In this document: positions 46,711 to 56,262 of the stretch, piece after piece
Layout: each line of letters opens with the position of its first letter
Numbering within the stretch: position 1 is the first letter of the stretch
Source: an uncultured Oleiphilus sp.
GTDB lineage: Bacteria > Pseudomonadota > Gammaproteobacteria > Pseudomonadales > Oleiphilaceae
DNA: 64,000 nt
Assembly (NCBI GenBank): GCA_913020495.1
Contig: CAJWBJ010000001.1
Location: 36,910 to 100,909, forward strand
Direction: 5' to 3'
Notes under the pieces: model-generated
Database searches by the model: none
What the model was told of the DNA's origin: nothing
What the model saw: only the letters and a program-made list of their open reading frames with translations
Position numbers and translations under genes: made by a program

Positions 46711-47772
46711 ATGAGCCGTTTTTGGAGCGATATCGTTCACACCTTAACTCCGTATGTACCTGGAGAGCAGCCTAAGGTATCGAACTTAATTAAATTGAAT
46801 ACGAATGAAAACCCCTTCGGCCCTTCGCCTAAAGTGTTAACGGCACTGAAAACCGAAGCGAGCGACTTACTACGCCTATACCCTGACCCGAATGCCAGTG
46901 ACCTAAAAAAGGCCATTGCTCGCTATTACGATATAAATGAAAATAACGTTTTTGTTGGAAATGGTTCCGATGAGGTACTGGCACATACCTTTGCGGGATT
47001 ACTCAAACAAGACAAAGCACTTCTTTTTCCAGATATCAGCTACAGTTTTTATCCTGTTTATTGTGGTTTATATGAAATAGAGCCTGAACTAGTTCCTTTA
47101 AATGGCCAGTTCGAAATAAACCTTGATGATTATCATACTGATAATGGCGGTATTATTTTCCCCAACCCCAATGCTCCGACAGGCCAAGTGCTACCATTAT
47201 CCAAGATAGAAAACTTACTCAACAGAAATACAAACTCTGTTGTGGTGGTCGATGAAGCGTATATTGATTTTGGTGGTGAAAGTGCTATTTCATTAGTCGA
47301 AAAATTCCCTAATTTACTGGTCATTCAGACCTTTTCCAAGTCACGCTCTTTAGCGGGCTTACGCGTAGGGTTTGCCGTTGGCCACCCTGATTTAATTGAT
47401 GGTTTAGAACGCATTAAAAATAGTTTTAACTCTTATCCCTTAGACCGCTTTGCAATTCATGGTGCCGTCGCAGCATTGGAAGACCAGACTTATTTTGAAC
47501 AATGCTGTAATACCATCATTCAAACCCGTAACAAAGTTAGCAAGCAATTAACGGAACTGGATTTTGAAGTACTTCCCTCGGCTGCAAATTTTATTTTTGC
47601 CAAGCACGCTAGTAAAAATGCTAATGACATTGCGGCTCAGCTACGAGAGAAATCAATTATCGTACGCCATTTTAAACAAGCACGTATTGAGGATTTTTTA
47701 CGGATAACAATTGGAACAGAAAGAGAGTGCCAAGCATTGGTCGATGCCTTACAAGACATTCTGAAAGACTAA
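46711..47772 (+). CDS. hisC: Histidinol-phosphate aminotransferase HisC
   Basis: About 353 aa from the ATG at 46711 (the track starts 4 codons upstream at a TTG). PLP-dependent class I/II aminotransferase: '[13 protein letters not shown]', '[10 protein letters not shown]', '[10 protein letters not shown]', '[13 protein letters not shown]', and the PLP lysine in '[14 protein letters not shown]'. Seventh step of histidine synthesis. It is separated from other his genes; many bacteria carry such a second copy that also acts on aromatic amino acids. It is divergent from arsR. Confidence 0.9.
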   Translation: MSRFWSDIVHTLTPYVPGEQPKVSNLIKLNTNENPFGPSPKVLTALKTEASDLLRLYPDPNASDLKKAIARYYDINENNVFVGNGSDEVLAHTFAGLLKQDKALLFPDISYSFYPVYCGLYEIEPELVPLNGQFEINLDDYHTDNGGIIFPNPNAPTGQVLPLSKIENLLNRNTNSVVVVDEAYIDFGGESAISLVEKFPNLLVIQTFSKSRSLAGLRVGFAVGHPDLIDGLERIKNSFNSYPLDRFAIHGAVAALEDQTYFEQCCNTIIQTRNKVSKQLTELDFEVLPSAANFIFAKHASKNANDIAAQLREKSIIVRHFKQARIEDFLRITIGTERECQALVDALQDILKD

Positions 47773-47792
47773 AAGAAAGCGGCATTCTAAAT

Positions 47793-47915
47793 ACGACTCT
47801 ACTTTGTCATTCCGGCGCGTTTTTCAGCCGGAACCCATTATTTTAGTACCGAAATAGCCATAAATGAACTGGATTCCGGCTAAAAAGACTACCGGAATGA
47901 CAGGGCTTGAGTCGT
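47793..47915. repeat. Palindromic intergenic element downstream of hisC
   Basis: Perfect inner arms TGTCATTCCGG (47805-47815) and CCGGAATGACA (47892-47902), outer arms ACGACTC and GAGTCGT, and further imperfect pairing inside ('TTTTTCAGCCGGAA' against 'TTCCGGCTAAAAAG'). The whole 123 bp can fold as one hairpin. Elements beginning TGTCATTCC are widespread intergenic palindromes in proteobacteria. It lies between convergent hisC and leuB and may also end transcription. Confidence 0.75.
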
Positions 47916-47939
47916 GAAAAAGACTCCATTTTGTGCCCT

Positions 47940-47970
47940 CCCTGAAACGCTGTATTTTTGCACTTCAGGG
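47940..47970 (-). other. Hairpin downstream of leuB
   Basis: Arms CCCTGAA and TTCAGGG (7/7) around a 17-nt loop, just beyond the leuB stop codon. No T run follows on the minus strand, so it is not a typical intrinsic terminator; it could protect the 3' end. Confidence 0.4.
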
Positions 47971-47985
47971 TGAACACTAATTAAC

Positions 47986-49089
47986 TTATAAAAGTTCTTC
48001 TAAGGCTGCAATCACCTTATCACCAAACTCCGTGGTACTCAGTAACTCAATATTTGCACCCGCAGCAGATAAATCACTCGTAGAATAACCCGCTTCAAAG
48101 ACACTCTGCATTGCCGTCCAAACCGCTTTTGCTTCTGCGTCCATATTGAAACTCATATCGAGCATCAAGGCGACAGAACCAATCATTGAGTATGGGTTAG
48201 CAATATTTTTACCCGCGATGTCTGGAGCTGAACCATGAGACGGCTCATAATAAGCTTTTTCTGGCCCCATGCACGCTGAAGGCATTAAGCCTAAAGACCC
48301 TAAAAGACCACCACCTTGGTCACTTAAGATGTCACCAAACATGTTTTCCATCACCATCACGTCAAACTGACCGGGGTTCAAACATAAATAAGTTGCAGCG
48401 GCATCCACCAACATATGAATAACGGTTACTTCTGGATAATCTTTTGCCACTTCATCCAATACTTCATTCCATAAAACGGAAGAAACCAATACGTTACTTT
48501 TATGGATATTATGAAGTACTTTTTTGCGTTTCATTGACTCTTTAAAAGCCACGGTAACGATTTGACGAATCTGGTCTTCATCATACTCCAATGTTTCTTT
48601 CACATAACGCTTGCCATCCTCTGTTACGCCGCGCTCTTTTCCACCAAAATACAAACCGCCAATCAATTCTCTGATAAGAAGTATGTCGATGCCTTCACCA
48701 ACAATTTCTGCTTTCAAAGGCGAAAAGTGAGCCATGCCTTTCGGTAACGAAATAGGACGAAAGTTAGCATAGGTATTTAGATGACGACGCAAAGGTAATA
48801 ATGCACCGCGCTCTGGACGTTCTTCAACAGGAATCTTTTCTGATTCTTCATGGCTCAAACCAATCGGGCCTTTTAAAACGGCGTCTGCTGAAGTACAAAT
48901 TGCTTTAGTTTCTTCTGGAAATGATTTACCAGTTGAAAAGAAAGCGCACGCACCAAATTCGGCGTCAACACAATCAAATTTTACATCTCTTTTCTGTTCA
49001 ATCAGTTTTAGTACACGCAGTGCTTGTTCTGTTATTTCGGGGCCAATGCCGTCACCGGCTAAAATGGCAATTTTATAGGTTTGAGTCAT
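47986..49089 (-). CDS. leuB: 3-isopropylmalate dehydrogenase-family enzyme
   Basis: 367 aa. 'IAILAGDGIGPEITEQALRVL', the substrate-binding arginines in 'ERGALLPLRRHLNTYANFRPI', 'RELIGGLYFGGKERG', metal aspartates in 'MENMFGDILSDQGGGLLGSLGLMPSA' and NAD-specific 'YEPSHGSAPDIAGKNIANP' identify the LeuB family. It oxidises and decarboxylates 3-isopropylmalate in leucine synthesis. No leuACD neighbours are present, so an alternative beta-decarboxylating role is possible. AGGAAAA ribosome binding site. Confidence 0.88.
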   Translation of the reverse strand: MTQTYKIAILAGDGIGPEITEQALRVLKLIEQKRDVKFDCVDAEFGACAFFSTGKSFPEETKAICTSADAVLKGPIGLSHEESEKIPVEERPERGALLPLRRHLNTYANFRPISLPKGMAHFSPLKAEIVGEGIDILLIRELIGGLYFGGKERGVTEDGKRYVKETLEYDEDQIRQIVTVAFKESMKRKKVLHNIHKSNVLVSSVLWNEVLDEVAKDYPEVTVIHMLVDAAATYLCLNPGQFDVMVMENMFGDILSDQGGGLLGSLGLMPSACMGPEKAYYEPSHGSAPDIAGKNIANPYSMIGSVALMLDMSFNMDAEAKAVWTAMQSVFEAGYSTSDLSAAGANIELLSTTEFGDKVIAALEELL

Positions 49090-49337
49090 TTTATTTTCCT
49101 AATAATTTTATGCGCAGGTATTGTAATGATTGCGCCCCCTGTCTGGCAACTTCAGGGCTCGAATTCAACCAAAAACCCATAGAGGAAATTATTAGGTTGA
49201 CGGATGCGTCACCTTTCGGTAATTTTCGTCATCCCATAGTGTATAAACAGCGATAAATCCTCGCTGTTTTGTTTATACTCCTTGTAGCACAAAATACACT
49301 ACTAAAATTTTATTAGAAATATTGAGGCCGATTGGCA

Positions 49338-50114
49338 ATGCCGTACGAAAATATTCTTTATGAAGTAAAAGGGCCGCTTGGACTAATTACCCTAAACAGA
49401 CCAACAAAGCACAATGCTGTGTCACTTGCGACATTAGATGAGCTACACGCAGCTTTTTCGTTAGCTGAGAGAGATCCGGCTGTACGCGTCGTCGGTCTTA
49501 CCGGCTCTGGAGCAAAAGCTTTTGCGTCAGGATCCGACCTTAGTGAAGTAGAACATAGAGATATTCGAAAAGCATTAGAGCCTATTGTTCAAGGCTTTGC
49601 AGAACGCTTGGAACGCTCATCTATACCCTCCATTGCAGCAATTAATGGTATTTGTATGGGTGGCGGGCTTGAGTTAGCACTTGGTTGTGATATCCGTATC
49701 GGTACAAAAAACTCAAAATATGCAACGCCTGAAGGCAAGCTGGGTATCATTCCTGGTGGTGGCGCAACACAGCGATTACCAAGAATTGTGGGCAAGGCCT
49801 GGGGCATGGAAATGTTATTAATGGGTGAAACCATTGATTCGGCGCGCGCTTATCAAATTGGCTTAATCACACGTTTAGTTGAATCAGAAGAACTAATGCC
49901 TACACTCGCACACATGGCTGACCACATTGCCAGTTTCGCACCGCTTGTGCCGCATTTCATGAAGTCTATGGTGAACTACGGATTGGAATCCAGCCAGCAT
50001 TCAGGTCTAGCTTTAGAGAAATTTGCGCAGGCAGCACTTATTGAAACGGCTGATAAGAAAGAAGGTCTGCGTGCATTTTTAGAGAAACGAAAACCGCAAT
50101 GGACTGGAAAATAA
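49338..50114 (+). CDS. Enoyl-CoA hydratase/isomerase family protein
   Basis: About 258 aa from the ATG at 49338 (track TTG two codons earlier is also possible). Crotonase fold: 'GLITLNRPTKHNAVSLATLDEL', oxyanion-hole segments 'FASGSDLSEV' and 'NGICMGGGLELALGCDIRIG', and 'PEGKLGIIPGGGATQRLPRIVG' with the usual catalytic Glu region. Hydrates enoyl-CoA in beta-oxidation. Divergent from leuB, followed by a strong terminator. Confidence 0.9.
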   Translation: MPYENILYEVKGPLGLITLNRPTKHNAVSLATLDELHAAFSLAERDPAVRVVGLTGSGAKAFASGSDLSEVEHRDIRKALEPIVQGFAERLERSSIPSIAAINGICMGGGLELALGCDIRIGTKNSKYATPEGKLGIIPGGGATQRLPRIVGKAWGMEMLLMGETIDSARAYQIGLITRLVESEELMPTLAHMADHIASFAPLVPHFMKSMVNYGLESSQHSGLALEKFAQAALIETADKKEGLRAFLEKRKPQWTGK

Positions 50115-50147
50115 ACATTTAACACGGCTTAGTAAACACATATATTG

Positions 50148-50189
50148 AAAGCCTTTACGTTTCTATTGAATAGCGTAAGGGCTTTTTTT
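50148..50189 (+). terminator. Terminator after the enoyl-CoA hydratase gene
   Basis: AAAGCCTTTACG / CGTAAGGGCTTT, a 12-bp stem with one G-U pair, 14-nt loop and run of seven T. It also sits before the end of the convergent AraC-type gene. Confidence 0.85.
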
Positions 50190-50215
50190 ATTAGTAGCTC
50201 GCCCCGCAACACAAG

Positions 50216-51280
50216 CTAAGTATCAGTCACTCGATAGTAACTAGGGCTATTCCCAGTCCATTTTTTAAATGCATTATAGAAATTAGCGGCATCTGAATAA
50301 CCCAACTCATCAGCCAGCGCTTCGTTCGAAAGATTCTTATGCTGAATTAAATTTATCGCTAACTGGCACCTGATTTTATCCATTAAAGCACTGAAACTAG
50401 TGCCCATTTTGCTTAGCCTTCGACGTAAGGTTCGACTGCTCATTCCCAATGCATGGGAAATCATATCCGGGTCTGGAAAATCACCCATTGAGCCTTTCAA
50501 AATACAGTCAATATCATCGACTAAGCCTTGTTCTTTATTTAGTTCACCCAGTAAAGACTTAAGATTTTTTTCAGCCTCAGCAGGTGAATGAAGTTTCTTA
50601 GTAATAGGGGTAAGCATCGTCTCCATCCCAATCACCCACTCATTAAACTTTGACTTATCCTCTACTTTGCAATTAAATAGTTTCTGGTAATCCAGCTTTT
50701 CCTTGTCACTCAAAGAAGCTGTAAACCGGATAGTTTGAATATGTACTTTTTGATCAGTCAACTCCTTACTTAAAGTCACCATACCTGAGAAGGTCAATTC
50801 GAATAAAAATTGTAAAACCTGAGGATTTAATCTCGACACATCAACCAGCCGATTAGTGAAAGTATTTTCATCAACAATATTAACAATATCAGTGAAGCTG
50901 CCAATGAGGTCATAGTAAGTTTGTGTGATCTCCATTGCCTCACCTAACGTACTGGCATTTGCAACGCAGGCCCCAATAGCGCCTAAGTCATTTAGTCGAT
51001 ACGATTGAGCAATTTTACAACCTAAGCCAGGCTCATAAAATTCGTTCATAACAAGGTTTAAACCGCCCAACGCCTGATGTGAGCTGATAAATGTGTGCTC
51101 CAAGTCTTGCGAGCTTATCCCCAGCTCAAGCAGCTTTTCCTGACACCATTCGTGATAACCCTGAGCTGATAAATATTCAAATATAATTCGTAATTCAAAG
51201 CTGGGGTATTTTTGATCACCTAAACTGGCAATCTGGTTTAAAGCAAAGCTTGTTTTTTTGCTATTTTGTGAAGAGGTCAT
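50216..51280 (-). CDS. AraC-family regulator (OruR-like), near ceramidase
   Basis: 354 aa. N-terminal Arabinose_bd-type sensor (about 30-220) and C-terminal double helix-turn-helix ('LGMSSRTLRRRLSKMGTSF', 'ALADELGYSDAANFYNAFKKWTGNSPSYYRV'). Same subfamily as the regulator at 37727 but clearly a separate gene. It lies downstream of the ceramidase gene, same strand, beyond a terminator. In Pseudomonas an AraC-type protein (SphR) senses sphingosine; a similar role is suggested by position only. Confidence 0.85.
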   Translation of the reverse strand: MTSSQNSKKTSFALNQIASLGDQKYPSFELRIIFEYLSAQGYHEWCQEKLLELGISSQDLEHTFISSHQALGGLNLVMNEFYEPGLGCKIAQSYRLNDLGAIGACVANASTLGEAMEITQTYYDLIGSFTDIVNIVDENTFTNRLVDVSRLNPQVLQFLFELTFSGMVTLSKELTDQKVHIQTIRFTASLSDKEKLDYQKLFNCKVEDKSKFNEWVIGMETMLTPITKKLHSPAEAEKNLKSLLGELNKEQGLVDDIDCILKGSMGDFPDPDMISHALGMSSRTLRRRLSKMGTSFSALMDKIRCQLAINLIQHKNLSNEALADELGYSDAANFYNAFKKWTGNSPSYYRVTDT

Positions 51281-51389
51281 ACTACATCATTATTTTTATT
51301 GGAATTACAATTATTGTATACGCTAAGACTGCTCTGATTATAGGAGCAGGTCAATATCAACTCTGCCTAAATGTGAGCCTATTCAAACC

Positions 51390-51416
51390 AAAAAAGGCTG
51401 AACATCCCTGTCAGCC
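51390..51416 (-). terminator. Terminator of the ceramidase gene
   Basis: Minus strand GGCTGA / TCAGCC with a 9-nt loop followed by six T. Confidence 0.85.
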
Positions 51417-51446
51417 AACACTACACATGACACTTAATGAACTAGG

Positions 51447-53507
51447 TTAATTAACCGTAAAATACCGGCTTGTTCCCGTATAGGAAGAAATATTACCCGT
51501 CCAGCCATTTTTCTTATCGCCATAATGCTTAAGTCTGTAATAACCACCTGGCGTACTAGTAGGGATATCCCAAGTTAGGATGGCATGGGAAGTCCCCCAA
51601 ACGCCATCAATTCGCTTCCATTCATATTTTGTCGCCCAGTCATTATCGGTTGCGACAACATTCCATTGTCCATTTTTCCAATACTGAACCTCCATGAAAG
51701 TACCTTGAGTACGTAAATTGTTTTTGGGGTGTCCAGCCCAGAATTTCACGACAACCTGACTACCTTTGTTGTAACTGCTGTTAGCATTTTGTACTAAGTC
51801 ACCAATACTCTTAAATATTGGAGGAGCATCCCAGACAACGCCAGTTTGGAAATTAATCGTTTCACCCGTCAGATCACGCGGCATAGGCTCAACATTAGTA
51901 AAAGGAGTCGGATTTAAGCCTGGCACAGGGTTTGTCCCTGCTGGCAGCAAATTGCTGGCAAGCTGATAAAATGCCTGCTGATAAGCTGCTAAGGTCCATG
52001 GCCCAAAATGTGTTGAGCCGCCTTCGTACTGCTGTGTGTCATACTCTTCTTTTGTGGTGACATAACCTGAGTAAGCATTAGATAAACCCGCCACCACGGA
52101 ATAAGAGATGGTATTACCTAACACACTGTCTACCGTTGCCATTAATCTGCGCCCAGCCATAATCGTATACTCAGCTGGCACAGCTAAAATGGCTAATTGC
52201 CCTATTTTCTGAATTGAAACCGGCAATACTTCCGGTGACCATGGATAAGGTGTCGATTTACCCTGCGCCACTAAAATGGCTTTTTCCCCATGACAATCGC
52301 GGTCAGCTTGCGTGATCGGCGCAACCAACATGCCAGTTATAAACTGTAAGAAAGGATTCGTCGTAGTTGCGCCTTCACTAAACAGGTCTGGCCCACGACC
52401 ATCTTCAGTGCCCGCCGCAAATGCTTCGCCTAAAGCGGCAACACATGTATGCTTTACTGATCCATCCGTAAAGTCACCTGATATTTCTGTGTTAGAGAAG
52501 TCAACAAAACGATGCTGAGATTTGATACTACCTGTCAATTGCTGTGAAGCGTTATCATATAACGAAACTGCCGTATCATATTGACGCTGACCAATTATGC
52601 GTACGTTTTCAAACCGGTCAGAAGTAGGGCCACGACCTTCACTATCTGGGTTAACATTAGGCGACATGTCACCTGCATTATTAATCGCAAAAGCCGCAAC
52701 AAAATCATTTGAATTATTATAGGTTGAACCTTTTAACTTACGTTCAAATAAATATGAGGCATAACCTTTATTATCACTACTCTGAAGCGTTATATCTTTA
52801 CCCATGGCATTTGGATGCGTCGCAAACCATGAGATCATGCCCATTTCATTATTACCAGCCCCCATAAACTTCAATACCGTCATTTCTTTTTGAATATTGG
52901 AGTTGTAAGCATTTCGCTCATCAATTGGATTGTTATCATAAGCAGGCTTGGAACGGTTATAACTAGCATTAGCCAAGTCTCCTTTATTGACCAGAATATA
53001 CCCGGGCTTGAGATTGTTGTGTGCTTTTTCAATGGCCGCAACGATTCCATCTACTTGAGCATCATAAGCTTGTTGAATAAAGCCCAAAATAGTAATGTCA
53101 TACAATGCATAATGTGACTGTCCACCGGCTGCAGCATGAGTATGGGTCGCGCTAAGTACCACATTACGTACATTATATGTACTACCAAACTTATTCTGTA
53201 ACTTGCTTAACACACCTTGAGAGACAGACTGAAAAAGCGCGCCTGCATCAACACTAACAAAGACAGACCGGTCATTGGTATTTGGGTCAGCAACAATAAA
53301 TGCCCTTGCCCACTGGCGAGTATGAATACCTGAGGTTTTCTGATCTGGATTCGCATACCCCATCATACCAACTTCAGCAGACGGTCCTGTAACGTCATGA
53401 ATCCCCTGCCCTATCAAATAGTTATTCTCATAAGCGAGCACCATCGTAGGTAATACAAGTAATACGCCAAGCATAAGCCGCTTGACCAGGCTGTGTGGTT
53501 TTTTCAT
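51447..53507 (-). CDS. Secreted neutral/alkaline ceramidase
   Basis: 686 aa with a signal peptide (cleavage about residue 25). Neutral ceramidase family: 'GIHDVTGPSAEVGMMGYA', zinc ligands in 'SATHTHAAAGG' (H122, H124) and 'FATHPN' (H231), and the nucleophile Ser282 in 'NNAGDMSPN'. The C-terminal ~150 residues form the Ig-like domain. It hydrolyses the amide bond of ceramide to sphingosine and a fatty acid outside the cell. Length close to the Pseudomonas enzyme. A host- or eukaryote-derived lipid source is implied. Confidence 0.93.
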   Translation of the reverse strand: MKKPHSLVKRLMLGVLLVLPTMVLAYENNYLIGQGIHDVTGPSAEVGMMGYANPDQKTSGIHTRQWARAFIVADPNTNDRSVFVSVDAGALFQSVSQGVLSKLQNKFGSTYNVRNVVLSATHTHAAAGGQSHYALYDITILGFIQQAYDAQVDGIVAAIEKAHNNLKPGYILVNKGDLANASYNRSKPAYDNNPIDERNAYNSNIQKEMTVLKFMGAGNNEMGMISWFATHPNAMGKDITLQSSDNKGYASYLFERKLKGSTYNNSNDFVAAFAINNAGDMSPNVNPDSEGRGPTSDRFENVRIIGQRQYDTAVSLYDNASQQLTGSIKSQHRFVDFSNTEISGDFTDGSVKHTCVAALGEAFAAGTEDGRGPDLFSEGATTTNPFLQFITGMLVAPITQADRDCHGEKAILVAQGKSTPYPWSPEVLPVSIQKIGQLAILAVPAEYTIMAGRRLMATVDSVLGNTISYSVVAGLSNAYSGYVTTKEEYDTQQYEGGSTHFGPWTLAAYQQAFYQLASNLLPAGTNPVPGLNPTPFTNVEPMPRDLTGETINFQTGVVWDAPPIFKSIGDLVQNANSSYNKGSQVVVKFWAGHPKNNLRTQGTFMEVQYWKNGQWNVVATDNDWATKYEWKRIDGVWGTSHAILTWDIPTSTPGGYYRLKHYGDKKNGWTGNISSYTGTSRYFTVN

Positions 53508-53773
53508 TTAGATAACCTCAGATTCATTATTTTTATTGGGTCTGGATTTACTGAAAAAAATACGGCTACAGATAACCCTGAAACAAATTTAACCTAGACC
53601 AAAACAATCTGTCTTGTTCCTTATGGCCATTTTTTTATCTGCCTGAATAAATAATTTGAGCGATCTTTTTCCAGTTTTTATGAAATATTGGAATCGACTT
53701 AAGCTGATATCGGATAGAATGTCGCCTATTAATACCCACATAAAAAGTGAATCGAGCCTTTAGGAAACTGGAT

Positions 53774-54574
53774 ATGAAAAATCTATATGAACAAGCCAAA
53801 GCATGTTTTCTATTAGCATCCCCGGATGAAAAACTAGCAAAGACACTTGATTGGGTAAGCGACTGGAAATCAGATAAATTAGAATGGAAGATTGGTAGTG
53901 AACCACTTCACTTAAACCAACCAGGGCGTTTAAATAAACCTGAAATCGTTGCTCAAAGAGACTTACCCAGAAGACGCTTAGGTAGCGTTGAAGGTAAAGC
54001 ATCCATGATTCATGCACTTGCACATATCGAATTAACCGCTGTTAACCTCTCCTTGGATGCTGTTTACCGTTATAGAGATATGCCTAAAGAGTATTACGAT
54101 GACTGGATTTTTGCTGCAGCTGAAGAAGCAACGCATTTCTTTGCACTTCGAGACCAACTAAGAACATTAGGTTTTGAGTATGGGGATTTCCCCGCGCACG
54201 AAGAGCTTTGGCATATGGCGATCAATACCGAACATGATTTAATGCATCGCATGGGCGTTGTTCACCGAATATTTGAAGCCCGGGCATTAGACGTTGTTCC
54301 TTTAACGATTAAGAAGTTCGAAAATGTCGGTGATAAGCCCATGATTGATGTATTGAATATGATCGCCAATGATGAAATAGGCCATGTCAGTGCCGCAACA
54401 CGGTGGTTTCATTATCGTTGTAAGCAGGAAAAATTAGAGCCTGACTCCACCTTTTTAAAACTAGCCAAACAATACTTGCATGCGCCTTTGAAGAAACCCA
54501 TTAATGCAGACTTAAGACGTCAGGCTGGTTTTTCTGAAAATGAAATAAAACGCTTATTAGCCGCTGATTATTAA
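53774..54574 (+). CDS. DUF455 ferritin-like protein
   Basis: About 266 aa from the ATG at 53774 (TAGGAAA 9 nt upstream; the track's GTG is nine codons earlier). DUF455 family: 'LPRRRLGSVEGKASMIHALAHIELTAVNL', 'AAEEATHFFALRDQL', 'NTEHDLMHRMGVVHRIFEARALDV' and 'ANDEIGHVSAATRWF' supply the Glu/His set of a helical diiron-type centre. The reaction is not established for the family. Monocistronic. Confidence 0.85.
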   Translation: MKNLYEQAKACFLLASPDEKLAKTLDWVSDWKSDKLEWKIGSEPLHLNQPGRLNKPEIVAQRDLPRRRLGSVEGKASMIHALAHIELTAVNLSLDAVYRYRDMPKEYYDDWIFAAAEEATHFFALRDQLRTLGFEYGDFPAHEELWHMAINTEHDLMHRMGVVHRIFEARALDVVPLTIKKFENVGDKPMIDVLNMIANDEIGHVSAATRWFHYRCKQEKLEPDSTFLKLAKQYLHAPLKKPINADLRRQAGFSENEIKRLLAADY

Positions 54575-54614
54575 TTCACACTCCCATCTCAGCAAAATTT
54601 GCGTGAAAGGAATA

Positions 54615-54634
54615 TACTGAGTTAATATACAGCA
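54615..54634 (+). promoter_or_regulatory. LexA (SOS) box of yebG
   Basis: TACTGAGTTAATATACAGCA: CTG-N10-CAG with flanking TA/..A as in the gammaproteobacterial LexA consensus, 38 bp before the yebG ATG. yebG is a known SOS gene in E. coli. Confidence 0.85.
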
Positions 54635-54671
54635 TAATTTGATTTTTTAATCTAGTGACCAAGGAAACATT

Positions 54672-54956
54672 ATGGCCGTTATAGCAATGTGGAAATGCGA
54701 TAGGGATGGATCTATGTTTGAAAACAAGAAAGAAGCCGATGCCCATGACAAGATGCTCGAACTAGGTGAACAATTCACCATGCTTCTTGAAAGCCAGATT
54801 AAAGATATTGATGAAGCGCAAGCTGAATCGTTCGGGCTATTACTGGCAAAACACAAAGATCTAGTTGTTCAAGCCTGTAAAGGCAGACCGGAAGCACTAG
54901 AAGAAATATCTAATCCGAATAAGGTAACCCAAATCTCGGAGGCAATAAACTCTTAA
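54672..54956 (+). CDS. yebG: DNA damage-inducible protein YebG
   Basis: 94 aa, matching YebG length and pattern: 'MAVIAMWKCDRDGSMFENKKEADAHDK', 'LELGEQFTMLLE' and 'LLAKHKDLVVQACKGRPEAL'. It is a small SOS-induced cytoplasmic protein of unclear mechanism. AAGGAAAC ribosome binding site, LexA box immediately upstream. Confidence 0.93.
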   Translation: MAVIAMWKCDRDGSMFENKKEADAHDKMLELGEQFTMLLESQIKDIDEAQAESFGLLLAKHKDLVVQACKGRPEALEEISNPNKVTQISEAINS

Positions 54957-55031
54957 TAACACGTCTATTCTGAGTTTATTGCTTGCTGAAATCCTAGGAA
55001 TGCAATGACCAAAGTAATATGGCAAAGAGTA

Positions 55032-55062
55032 TTTGGTGACATTAAGAATTAATGCCACCAAA
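55032..55062. terminator. Hairpin between yebG and the PEP-CTERM gene
   Basis: TTTGGTGACATTAA / TTAATGCCACCAAA, 14-bp stem with one wobble pair and a 3-nt loop. It lies between two convergent genes and probably ends both transcripts, although T runs are short. Confidence 0.6.
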
Positions 55063-55068
55063 AAGCAA

Positions 55069-55824
55069 CTAAGAAGACACGGTTCTTCGTCTTGCAATAG
55101 CCAGCCCCAAAAGACCAAGAGCTAGAAGCGCAATGGAAGAAGGTTCTGAAACTCTCGCTAGCGATGTGGCGGCATCATGTGAATAAGGCGCATTGTAATC
55201 CTTATCAACATCTCCGTTTGTAAGGTACTTCTCGTGATAAAGGTCAAAATGCAGGCCATAGCCATCAGCAAGGTTGCTAATGTCCACATCCCATGACTCA
55301 AAGAAAAGACCAGTCCCAGGATAGTCTGTCACATCCCCCGGGTCATCTTGTACATTGTATTTGGCTGATTCATTCGAACCTGTAAATTGAAAAGCCAACT
55401 CAAGGAAGTAGGTTTTAAATATACCGTGTTTACTTAGATCGCCTGGATCCTTCCCGGCAGTACCATCGGTCTCTATTGGCGGCACACCAAAAACCATATC
55501 GCCAGTCGCATCATAACTTGTTCCATCAATGCTAAAGCTGCCTAAGTCAGGAGAAACATTGGCAGATAAGTTATCATTGGGTGTAATTGCAAACGAGACG
55601 TAAAACATATCGTCCAACCAGTTACTGCCCAGCTTATTTTTAGCTTTTTTCTTGTTTGCCAGTGCGTATAACGTAAATTGATCATCAGTGGTTATGGTCG
55701 ATTCTTCGCTTCCACCAACATAGGTTCCACCACCGATATCAAGCTGTAAAAATGGAAGAGCAAAACACGTTGACGAAATGACAAATAAAACACAAGCACT
55801 AAACCCACTTAGTAAGTTATTCAT
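55069..55824 (-). CDS. PEP-CTERM sorting domain protein
   Basis: About 251 aa from the ATG at 55824; the track's start (55884) and one at 55836 are alternatives, but the signal peptide 'LLSGFSACVLFVISSTCFA' fits this start best. The C-terminus 'SEPSSIALLALGLLGLAIARRRTVSS' is a PEP-CTERM signal: short motif, hydrophobic helix, Arg cluster, removed by an exosortase. The middle is a secreted, beta-rich, Asp/Gly-rich domain I do not recognise. No exosortase gene is visible in this window. Confidence 0.85.
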   Translation of the reverse strand: MNNLLSGFSACVLFVISSTCFALPFLQLDIGGGTYVGGSEESTITTDDQFTLYALANKKKAKNKLGSNWLDDMFYVSFAITPNDNLSANVSPDLGSFSIDGTSYDATGDMVFGVPPIETDGTAGKDPGDLSKHGIFKTYFLELAFQFTGSNESAKYNVQDDPGDVTDYPGTGLFFESWDVDISNLADGYGLHFDLYHEKYLTNGDVDKDYNAPYSHDAATSLARVSEPSSIALLALGLLGLAIARRRTVSS

Positions 55825-56262
55825 ATTTGACCCCATATTTCTTTGATTTTGCTTTGACAGAAAAGCTCCATTAAAAAAATGCATGCCTCATGCCAAAAGA
55901 TTAAAATATATTAATATTTAGACACATAAAATTACACCGCCTATCTATGAACTTTTTTTATGTAAAAAACACTGACACTTAAGCACTGAAACCAGTCAAC
56001 TATAGTAGATCCCAGCAACAGATTTAACGGTAAAGTTAACAACTAAACCTGATAAATAGTCTTCGATTTTATATAAATATGCACGTACGCATAAGCGTTA
56101 CATAAAATTACAAGAAGTTAAGAACAGACATAAATCAAAGAAGTTTTTCATTTCTTCAACTACTCTTTAAAACAAGAGGCGGTTGAACTGTTTCTTGGGT
56201 TAATCTAGTGAAGGGATTTTGAATAGATTTGAGTACTTAATTCCTTAACAAGCAGAACAACT
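55825..56262. other. 438-bp spacer upstream of the PEP-CTERM and small membrane protein genes
   Basis: AT-rich divergent region, no gene I can support. It contains the promoters of both neighbours; no clear -35/-10 pair, operator or hairpin stands out. Confidence 0.5.
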
